A DNA stretch of 10,323 bases from JAXIHJ01 sp034189755 (GTDB taxonomy: Bacteria > Planctomycetota > Phycisphaerae > SM23-33). The stretch covers positions 1-10,323 of the forward strand of contig JAXIHJ010000078.1 of the NCBI GenBank assembly GCA_034189755.1, read 5' to 3'. The position numbers were made by a program, and so were the translations under genes. The notes beneath the pieces were generated by a model. The model had not been told where the DNA came from and did no database searches. It saw only the letters and a list, made by a program, of their open reading frames with translations. Of this stretch, positions 5,243-10,323 are shown piece by piece. The first letter of the stretch is position 1. Each line of letters begins with the position of its first letter.

Positions 5243-6268
5243 TTATTTTCCCGCGCGGCCGCCCACCGTCCCGTGGTCCAGCAGGAGTGTCGGCAGCGAT
5301 TGCATCAGGCTGACGGGGCGATAGAGGCTCTCGACCTCGCCGCGGCAGTTGTACCAGCAGCCGGTGCAGTGATTATTCCTTGCACCGTCCCGCAGTCGTT
5401 TGTGAATCACCGGCACTGAGTCACGGTACAGGTTCGCCACCGGGCTGGCCTTGCGCTCGACACAGATTGCTATGTCCCCGGCGGAGTCGATATTGAAGAA
5501 GGCTCGGCCGGCCCGGCAGCCGCGGATGCCGCCAGCGAGAAAATCATCGAATCGGCTGAGGTAGTAAGGGTTCGACAGGAAGTTTGCATACCGGTTCCGC
5601 AGCGCGAGCAGCCTGGGAGCGACGAGGCCGTCCTGATGTTCGTAGGTGCGGCAGCGGGTCTTCAGGTACCCATAAGGCTGGACCATGAAGTAGGCGTTGT
5701 GCCTTGCAGCCAGCTCCAGCAGCGGTTCTACATCGTCAATGTTATCGTCCATGAGAACGGCGATGACGTTGACTCGCTGAAACCTGTGCACCCTGGCCGC
5801 CGAGAGCAGTTTCACCGCCCGCCAGGCCTGCTCCCATGCGCCGTCCATGCCGCGGCGCCGGTCATGCCGTGCGGGGTCGGCATAGTCGATGCTCACCGAG
5901 ACGCCCCAGACGCCGGCTTTCATCAAGTCTCCGGCGGATTCCGGCGTAACAAACCATCCGTTGGTCGTAACGAACGGAAAATGATATTTACCGACTTCCC
6001 TGACGATCTGAGGCAGGTCGGTTCGCAGCATCGGCTCGCCGCCGGCCAGCGAAATCATCATCGTACCGAAACCGGCAAGCTTGCGGGCGCCGACGGCGTA
6101 GTCGTCCACCGTAGGCTCATCGGCCTGGCCCAGCGGGTCGTACCAGTAGTGGCAGAACCGGCACCGGAAATTGCACCGATACGTTACCTGCCAGGCGCAC
6201 CATATCGGGTGCCGGGAAGTCCACGCGCGAAACAGCCGCCATTTCTTTTCAATGCTGCTGAATACCAT
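5243..6268 (-). CDS. Radical SAM enzyme with SPASM-like C-terminal cluster
   Basis: A cytoplasmic iron-sulfur enzyme of unknown substrate. From ATG 6268 it has 341 residues. The radical SAM cluster motif CNFRCRFC supplies C32, C36 and C39, and GGEP at 76-79 is the SAM-binding motif. The C-terminus has C251-x12-G-x4-C269, then C301-x2-C304-x3-C308. This resembles the auxiliary-cluster arrangement of SPASM/twitch proteins, which modify peptides, enzymes or small molecules. The frame is open to an ATG at 6376, which would add 36 residues. That start has no ribosome-binding site and the added part is covered by promoter-like and palindromic sequence, whereas ATG 6268 has GGTGA seven bases upstream. 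No precursor peptide gene, transporter or partner enzyme is visible, so the substrate cannot be inferred. pyrR lies 107 bp downstream on the same strand. Confidence 0.85.
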   Translation of the reverse strand: MVFSSIEKKWRLFRAWTSRHPIWCAWQVTYRCNFRCRFCHYWYDPLGQADEPTVDDYAVGARKLAGFGTMMISLAGGEPMLRTDLPQIVREVGKYHFPFVTTNGWFVTPESAGDLMKAGVWGVSVSIDYADPARHDRRRGMDGAWEQAWRAVKLLSAARVHRFQRVNVIAVLMDDNIDDVEPLLELAARHNAYFMVQPYGYLKTRCRTYEHQDGLVAPRLLALRNRYANFLSNPYYLSRFDDFLAGGIRGCRAGRAFFNIDSAGDIAICVERKASPVANLYRDSVPVIHKRLRDGARNNHCTGCWYNCRGEVESLYRPVSLMQSLPTLLLDHGTVGGRAGK

Positions 6269-6283
6269 CGCAAATTCACCAAA

Positions 6284-6305
6284 CGAAACACTACTGTACG
6301 TTTCG
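6284..6305. promoter_or_regulatory. Inverted repeat over the radical SAM -10
   Basis: CGAAAC (6284-6289) and GTTTCG (6300-6305) form perfect six-base arms around a ten-base centre that contains the -10-like ACTGTA. The spacing, about one and a half helical turns between arm centres, is typical of a dimeric repressor site. The binding protein is unknown. Confidence 0.35.
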
Positions 6306-6322
6306 ACGGGGCACAAATTCAA
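6293..6322 (-). promoter_or_regulatory. Possible promoter of the radical SAM gene
   Basis: On the minus strand TTGAAT (6322-6317, four of six) and TACAGT (6298-6293, four of six) are 18 bp apart. The start would fall near 6285, giving a leader of about 17 nt that contains the GGTGA ribosome-binding site before ATG 6268. The position agrees with the shorter protein start. Confidence 0.4.
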
Positions 6323-6334
6323 GGACAAGTCCTT
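6321..6334. promoter_or_regulatory. 14-bp palindrome at the radical SAM -35
   Basis: AAGGACAAGTCCTT has perfect six-base arms (6321-6326 and 6329-6334) with a two-base centre. It touches the -35-like TTGAAT. Together with the repeat at 6284-6305 it makes this promoter look like a regulated one. Confidence 0.35.
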
Positions 6335-6382
6335 TACGGCTTTCCGCCGCCAAACCAAATAGGAAGGAATTGCCATACCGCA

Positions 6383-6424
6383 GCCGGTGGGATAAACTTC
6401 TAGCGGACGTGGGTTCCCGCCGGC
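6383..6424. promoter_or_regulatory. Ten-pair hairpin between the diverging genes
   Basis: GCCGGTGGGA (6383-6392) pairs with TCCCGCCGGC (6415-6424), with one T-G pair and a 22-base loop. No T tract follows on either strand and no gene ends here, so it is not an obvious terminator. It lies 67 bp before the nitroreductase start and could be a leader structure if that gene's transcript starts upstream of 6383. Confidence 0.3.
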
Positions 6425-6491
6425 ATAATCGCAATGGGAGCGGAACCGGTCAGGTCAGCATGATTTCTTGAAATGCGGGAGAATTGCGCAT

Positions 6492-7001
6492 ATGGACCTT
6501 TATGAGACAATCAAAAAGCGAACGAGCGTACGGAAGTACCAAGACAAACCCGTCGAGGACGACAAGCTTCAGCGCATCCTGGATGCCGGTCGGCTGGCGC
6601 CCTCGGCCAACAACCGCCAGGCGCGTAAGTTTGTCGTAGTGCGGAACGAGGAGCTGCGGGCTGCCCTGGCTGAGGCGGCCGAGCAGCCATGGATCGCACA
6701 AGCGCCCGTGGTAATCGCGGTGGTGGGGCTGGATACGGACCGCACGATGTCGTGCGGCGTCCCGGCTGATCCGGTGGATTGCGCAATTGCGATCGACCAC
6801 ATGACGCTGGCTGCGGTAGCTGAGGGGCTTGGCACGTGCTGGGTCGGGCACTTCGACCAGGACGCCTGCTGCAACATCCTCTCCGTGCCGCCTGCGGCGA
6901 AGATCATCGAGCTGCTGCCGCTGGGCTACCCGTCGGCCAAGCAGAAGGCCAACACCCGCAAGCCGCTGAAAGAGATCGTGTCATACGACACCTTCGCCTA
7001 A
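6492..7001 (+). CDS. Nitroreductase-family flavoprotein
   Basis: A 169-residue FMN-dependent oxidoreductase of the nitroreductase fold, which usually works as a homodimer and uses NAD(P)H; the physiological substrate of this subgroup is not known. Seen in the sequence: the N-terminal FMN-phosphate motif RTSVRK at 10-15, APSANNRQ at 36-43, the central CAIAIDHMTLAAVAEGLGTCWVG helix region, and a late LLPLGYP segment. An ATG at 6468 would add eight residues, but ATG 6492 begins the typical MDLYETIKKR and has GGGAGAA (6477-6483) eight bases upstream. It lies 14 bp before hemC and is likely co-transcribed with it. A link to tetrapyrrole chemistry is possible but not shown; many members of this family have no pathway link to their neighbours. 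Confidence 0.9.
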   Translation: MDLYETIKKRTSVRKYQDKPVEDDKLQRILDAGRLAPSANNRQARKFVVVRNEELRAALAEAAEQPWIAQAPVVIAVVGLDTDRTMSCGVPADPVDCAIAIDHMTLAAVAEGLGTCWVGHFDQDACCNILSVPPAAKIIELLPLGYPSAKQKANTRKPLKEIVSYDTFA

Positions 7002-7015
7002 TCAACCGCGACGGA

Positions 7016-7936
7016 ATGATGACGATGCTTCGCATAGCGACTCGCCGCAGCCTGTTGTCAATGCGTCAGTCTCAGGCGGTGGCGGATGCAATCCGTTCGG
7101 CCCACCCGGCTGTGGAGGTCGAATTGGTTTCGATTGTTACCAGCGGCGACCGGCAGGGCGGTCCGCTGGCGCCCGTTGGCGGCAAGGGCCTGTTCACCGC
7201 TGAGCTTGAGGCGGCCTTGCGCGAAGGGCGGGTCCAGGTGGCGGTCCATTCCGCAAAGGACTTGCCGGCCGACATGCCTGAAGACCTGGCAATCGCGGCT
7301 GTTCCCGCCCGCCAGAACGCTCGGGACGCGCTGATTTGCCGGACCGGCGGGGGGGTCGAGCAGTTGCCTGCCGCTGCCTTAGTCGGCACGGCGAGTCTGC
7401 GCCGCCGGGCGCTGCTTCTAGCCTGTCGGCCTGACCTGAAAGTCGTGCCAATCCGCGGCAACGTTGAAACGCGGCTCAGGAAGGTGCTGGGCGATCAACA
7501 TTCCGACCTGAGCGCAACGGTGCTGGCCGTCTCGGGCCTGAACCGCAGCGGGCTGGCGTCCGAATTTGCCGGCAAGATTCATCCGATGGAAATTGAAACT
7601 TTCATTCCCGCAGCGGGCCAGGGCGCGCTGGCCGTTCAGTGCCTGACCGCGGACGGGAAGACAGCCGCCTTACTTAGTGCAATAGACGACAAGCCGTCGC
7701 ATCAATCGCTGCTGGCTGAGCGGCGCGTTCTTCAGGCACTGGGCGCTGGCTGCCACAGTTGCCTGGCCGTGCACGTTGCACCGTCAGGCCAGCGGTGGGG
7801 CGGGTTGGCCATGGCGGCCCGGACCGACGGCAGCGACATGATGCGCTTTGAGGCCCGTGCGGTTTCGGCCGAAAAGACGGCCGATCAAATGTTGGAAAAT
7901 ATGTTCGCCGCGGGTGTGGCGGAACTTTTTCGGTAG
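7016..7936 (+). CDS. hemC: Hydroxymethylbilane synthase (porphobilinogen deaminase)
   Basis: The enzyme joins four porphobilinogen units into hydroxymethylbilane in haem and corrinoid synthesis, in the cytoplasm. The 306-residue protein shows LRIATR at the N-terminus, GGKGLFTAELEAAL, the catalytic HSAKDLP at 78-84 with D82, GTASLRRR, RGNVETRLRK, and the cofactor cysteine in LGAGCHSC, Cys246, which would carry the dipyrromethane. A second Cys at 249 is nearby. Three in-frame ATGs (7016, 7019, 7025) compete; GACGGA at 7010-7015 gives the best spacing to 7025, so the true start may be up to three codons later. It sits between a nitroreductase and a PPC-domain gene, without hemA, hemD or hemB in view. 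The frame is open upstream to 6836, but that part is a shadow of the nitroreductase gene. Confidence 0.95.
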   Translation: MMTMLRIATRRSLLSMRQSQAVADAIRSAHPAVEVELVSIVTSGDRQGGPLAPVGGKGLFTAELEAALREGRVQVAVHSAKDLPADMPEDLAIAAVPARQNARDALICRTGGGVEQLPAAALVGTASLRRRALLLACRPDLKVVPIRGNVETRLRKVLGDQHSDLSATVLAVSGLNRSGLASEFAGKIHPMEIETFIPAAGQGALAVQCLTADGKTAALLSAIDDKPSHQSLLAERRVLQALGAGCHSCLAVHVAPSGQRWGGLAMAARTDGSDMMRFEARAVSAEKTADQMLENMFAAGVAELFR

Positions 7937-7985
7937 TGATGGTCAAACAAATTGTGTGTGGGTTTTCGTCGAAAGGATACTGGCA

Positions 7986-8432
7986 ATGGAATACGAGGTT
8001 GGCGAACTCGGCAGGGTGATTGTCGCGCGAGGGTTCAATGGTGAAGATTTATACAGCGAGATCGAGTCAATCGCGGCGAAGGCAGATATCCGTTCCGCGG
8101 CTGTGGTGCTGCTCGGCGCCCTGCGGAGCGCCAAGATGGTCGTCGGGCCGAAAAATTTCACGGGGCCGATCGAACCAATGTTCAAGGAATTTGACGACGC
8201 GCGGGAGATCGCGGGCGTGGGAACGATCTTCTGTGACGAGACCGGCCCCAAGCTGCATCTGCACGCCGCCGTCGGCAGGGGCGGTGAGACAATCACCGGC
8301 TGTCCTCGCGGCGGGGCGACGATCTTTTCCCTTGTCGAGGTCGTTATCTATGAAATCAAAGGCGTGAACGCAACCCGCAAATTCGATGCCGAATTTGGGT
8401 TCAAAGCGCTGACATTGGGCGACGGGAAATAA
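7986..8432 (+). CDS. PPC/DUF296-domain protein, predicted DNA-binding
   Basis: The whole 148-residue protein matches the stand-alone bacterial and archaeal form of the PPC (DUF296) domain. In plants this domain is joined to AT-hooks; alone it is annotated as a predicted DNA-binding protein, but its biochemical role is not established. The conserved HLH pair (H91, H93) in GPKLHLHAAVG is the likely metal site and is followed by the GETITGCPRGG turn. There is no AT-hook, signal peptide or membrane segment. ATG 7986 has GAAAGGA (7971-7977) eight bases upstream; the longer open frame back to 7848 overlaps hemC and is rejected. It lies 49 bp after hemC and may be in the same transcript. Its stop is five bases from the stop of the converging response regulator, with no clear terminator between. 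Confidence 0.85.
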   Translation: MEYEVGELGRVIVARGFNGEDLYSEIESIAAKADIRSAAVVLLGALRSAKMVVGPKNFTGPIEPMFKEFDDAREIAGVGTIFCDETGPKLHLHAAVGRGGETITGCPRGGATIFSLVEVVIYEIKGVNATRKFDAEFGFKALTLGDGK

Positions 8433-8437
8433 AAATT

Positions 8438-8842
8438 CTATTGCTGCTCGTAGTCTGATTTTTCGTCCCCGTTGCGGTCCAGCAGCAGGCAGATAGTCCG
8501 AACCACTTCATCCGGGTCGAATGGTTTGCAAAAGTAGGCGTCGGCGCCCACTTCGTAGCCGCGCTGGCGGCAGTCGTCACTGTCCAAAGCCGTAACGATA
8601 ATGATGGACAAATCCTTGCCTTGTTTCTTGCGGAGACGCCGGCAAATCTCGAAGCCGTCGATTTCCGGCAGCATCAGGTCCAGCAGGACGGCGTCGGCAT
8701 CGGTGCTGTGGCAAAGCTCTACGGCTTCGACACCATTATAAGCAGCCACGGTGTCGAGGCCGTGAACCTGTAGAAACTCACACTCGAGCTGGTTCATTTC
8801 CACATCGTCTTCGACGACCATTACAACGGGGCGATCACTCAT
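8438..8842 (-). CDS. Single-domain response regulator (receiver only)
   Basis: A CheY-like protein of 134 residues with no output domain. The acidic pair is E11-D12-D13, the phospho-acceptor is D55 in LLDLMLP, the switch Thr is T84 and the conserved Lys is K106 in CKPFD, so it should be phosphorylatable. It would receive phosphate from a histidine kinase encoded elsewhere and act through protein contact. The frame is open to 8887, but ATG 8842 has GGAG six bases upstream and begins just before the usual VVMVVEDD strand. The C-terminal tail after the last helix is short, acidic and ends in Gln. No kinase, phosphatase or chemotaxis gene is nearby, so the pathway is unknown. It diverges from the 8952 gene across 109 bp. 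Confidence 0.92.
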   Translation of the reverse strand: MSDRPVVMVVEDDVEMNQLECEFLQVHGLDTVAAYNGVEAVELCHSTDADAVLLDLMLPEIDGFEICRRLRKKQGKDLSIIIVTALDSDDCRQRGYEVGADAYFCKPFDPDEVVRTICLLLDRNGDEKSDYEQQ

Positions 8843-8914
8843 AAGATACTCCAGCTCCATGAACTCCAAATGAGCCATAAGACACAAAGCGCCAAACCGC
8901 CGGCTTCAGTCTTA

Positions 8915-8944
8915 TCGACAAACGGCGAGCAAGTTCTCTATAAT
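8915..8944 (+). promoter_or_regulatory. Near-consensus promoter of the 8952 gene
   Basis: TCGACA (8915-8920, five of six) and a perfect TATAAT (8939-8944) are separated by 18 bp. The expected start, about seven bases after the -10, is at 8951-8952, exactly at the ATG of the next gene. This would make the message leaderless. It is the strongest promoter-like sequence on the plus strand of the window. Confidence 0.6.
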
Positions 8945-8949
8945 AGAAC
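8933..8949. promoter_or_regulatory. Inverted repeat centred on the TATAAT box
   Basis: GTTCT (8933-8937) and AGAAC (8945-8949) are perfect five-base arms around a seven-base centre that holds most of the -10 element. A repressor binding here would block the promoter. The arrangement does not match the LexA boxes I know (GAAC-N4-GTTC, or GTTC-N7-GTTC). Confidence 0.35.
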
Positions 8950-8951
8950 AC

Positions 8952-9467
8952 ATGACCAATGCCAAGCACAAACCCTTTTGTCCTCCCGCCGCGCGGGATA
9001 TCCGTCAGGCGATTGAGGTTTATCTGTCCTATGCGTACGGCGATGATACGCCGGATTCGGTGCAGAGGTTCATTCCGCCCGATGGTTTCGACCCGGCTGC
9101 GTGGCTGATGAGCGACCTTGTCGAACGCACGCCCCCGGATGCGCCGATGGAATCCGTCCGCTCATTCGCCTTGCGGCTGGGCAACTCGAACTACCCGCAC
9201 ATGAAGCTGAGGCTTTCCCGGCCTCCGAAAGAAGGCGGTTTTGTGTTCAGTATTGATTCGCACGATGCTTTCCTCGCCGCCGATGCGGACTCGCCCGACG
9301 GCGAGGCCCTGAAGCAACTCAAGAGCCATAATGCCGAGGTGGCGAAGCGTATCTCCAAGGCGTGGGACGCAGCCGGCCTGTCCACCCAGCAGGACTATCT
9401 GCGTCGGAAACTCAGGCAAGCCAAGCGGCAAAAGCCCAAAATGCCGGAGAAAAAGAACACCCGCTGA
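8952..9467 (+). CDS. Unrecognised 171-residue protein
   Basis: I do not recognise a named family. The sequence reads as a soluble globular protein with no signal peptide or membrane segment. An N-terminal half with a helix (ARDIRQAIEVYLSYAYG) and a Pro/Asp-rich loop is followed by a beta-rich core near residues 72-105, with RLGNSNYPHMKLRLSRP and GFVFSIDSHDAF as its most distinctive parts. Then comes an amphipathic helix (EALKQLKSHNAEVAKRISKAW) and a strongly basic tail, rich in Lys, Arg and Gln, from about residue 150. The tail could contact nucleic acid or ribosomes (inference). There is no ribosome-binding site before ATG 8952, and the promoter at 8915-8944 puts the transcript start at or next to the ATG. 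It ends 28 bp before nadB and is probably co-transcribed with it, but no functional link is evident. Confidence 0.75.
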   Translation: MTNAKHKPFCPPAARDIRQAIEVYLSYAYGDDTPDSVQRFIPPDGFDPAAWLMSDLVERTPPDAPMESVRSFALRLGNSNYPHMKLRLSRPPKEGGFVFSIDSHDAFLAADADSPDGEALKQLKSHNAEVAKRISKAWDAAGLSTQQDYLRRKLRQAKRQKPKMPEKKNTR

Positions 9468-9495
9468 CCGTCTCGGCACTAGAATGTAGCTAACG

Positions 9496-10323
9496 ATGGA
9501 AAGTCCTTACTTACAGCGACGTTACCTGGTGAGTGTCGAGTCCCGCCGGTTGCCGCACATCTTTACCGACGTGCTGGTAATCGGCGCAGGGGCGGCCGGC
9601 CTGTGCGCGGGTATCGAAGCCGCCCAGGCTGGACGGGTAATCGTTGTAACGAAGGGCCAAACGTTTGATTCCAATACTTACCACGCCCAGGGGGGCATGG
9701 CGGCGGTTATGGACCCGAATGACTCACTGGGCAGCCATATCGCCGACACCGTCAGCGCAGGTTGCGGACTGGGCGACGAAGCCGTCATTCGCCACGTTAT
9801 CGAGGCCGCACCTCAGCAGGTGCTTCAGCTACAACAGTGGGGCGTGCCCTTCGACACCACCGCCGACGGCGAGTTGAGCCTTGGCCGGGAGGGCGGACAC
9901 AGCGCCAACCGCGTGGTCCACGCGCACGGCGACGCCATAGGCCAGGCGATCATAACCGTATTTCTGGAACGGGCTAAAAATACAGAGAACCTAAAAATAT
10001 TCGAGCAGTGCTTCACCATCGACTTATTGACCGATCCGCCGGCCGGCGGGCAGGAGGCTGTGTGTATCGGTGCGATGACGTACCACCGGCGTTACGGTCT
10101 TCAGATTATCCTGGCCAGGCAGACCATCCTGGCCGGCGGCGGCGCCGGTATGCTGTGGCGAGAAACGTCGAACCCGCCCTGCGCCACCGCCGACGCGCTT
10201 GCCATAGCGTTTCGCGCAGGGGCAACTATCACTGATCCGGAAATGGTGCAGTTCCATCCCACCACGCTTTACGTCGCCGGTGCAACGCGGTCGCTGATCT
10301 CCGAGGCTGTACGCGGCGAAGGC
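9496..10323 (+). CDS. nadB: L-aspartate oxidase, N-terminal part (cut by window end)
   Basis: This FAD enzyme oxidises L-aspartate to iminoaspartate, the first step of bacterial NAD synthesis, for use by quinolinate synthase. The frame runs unbroken from ATG 9496 to the last base, 276 codons of a usual 520-540. The FAD dinucleotide fold GAGAAGL begins at residue 30, and the AQGGMAAV segment, REGGHS at 131-136, the FHPT at 253-256 and EAVRGEG at 270-276 all fit the NadB/fumarate reductase flavoprotein family; the RVVHAHGDA-type segment favours NadB. The usual ATGDG reads ATADA at 230-234. A roughly 20-residue N-terminal extension precedes the fold. No ribosome-binding site is obvious. A TAGAAT box at 9480-9485 lies ten bases before the ATG, but no matching -35 was seen, so read-through from the 8952 gene is more likely. 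Confidence 0.9.
   Translation, partial: MESPYLQRRYLVSVESRRLPHIFTDVLVIGAGAAGLCAGIEAAQAGRVIVVTKGQTFDSNTYHAQGGMAAVMDPNDSLGSHIADTVSAGCGLGDEAVIRHVIEAAPQQVLQLQQWGVPFDTTADGELSLGREGGHSANRVVHAHGDAIGQAIITVFLERAKNTENLKIFEQCFTIDLLTDPPAGGQEAVCIGAMTYHRRYGLQIILARQTILAGGGAGMLWRETSNPPCATADALAIAFRAGATITDPEMVQFHPTTLYVAGATRSLISEAVRGEG

Noticed and set aside
6836..7015. Long N-terminal extension of hemC
   Set aside because: It overlaps the nitroreductase gene in another frame and has no HemC similarity. The conserved LRIATR starts just after ATG 7016-7025.

Overview
The window is about 10.3 kb of GC-rich (roughly 60%) bacterial chromosome carrying mostly housekeeping biosynthesis genes. Short isolated operons on both strands, patchy Shine-Dalgarno use, a type I dihydroorotase next to pyrB and pyrR, a stand-alone PilZ protein and a stand-alone PPC/DUF296 protein suggest a Planctomycetota-type bacterium, perhaps Phycisphaerae. 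That assignment is inference from protein character, not a database match.

Layout. Positions 1-620 hold no convincing protein gene. They do contain a minus-strand set of elements that look like a small structured RNA: two perfect TATAAT boxes, a 10-bp hairpin and a bulged hairpin followed by eight T. purD (621-1901, +) follows. A PilZ-domain gene (1943-2281, -) converges on it. Next is a tight minus-strand pyrimidine operon, pyrR-pyrB-pyrC (5135 down to 2364), whose genes overlap. Upstream on the same strand is a radical SAM/SPASM-like enzyme (6268-5243). Diverging from it on the plus strand are a nitroreductase (6492-7001), hemC (7016-7936) and a PPC/DUF296 protein (7986-8432). A single-domain response regulator (8842-8438, -) converges on these. 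Diverging from the regulator are an unrecognised 171-residue protein (8952-9467, +) and nadB (9496 to the window edge, +).

How the genes relate. pyrB and pyrC catalyse consecutive steps of UMP synthesis, and pyrR encodes the matching uridine-nucleotide sensor/uracil phosphoribosyltransferase. purD, hemC and nadB are single steps of purine, tetrapyrrole and NAD synthesis, placed here away from the rest of their pathways. The PilZ protein and the receiver protein are signalling components with no partner in view.

The least ordinary material is in control regions: the orphan minus-strand RNA candidate at 98-272; a consensus promoter placed so that the 8952 gene would be leaderless; two palindromes over the radical SAM promoter; and a palindrome that contains the PilZ ribosome-binding site. 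I found no CRISPR array, insertion sequence, tRNA or rRNA.
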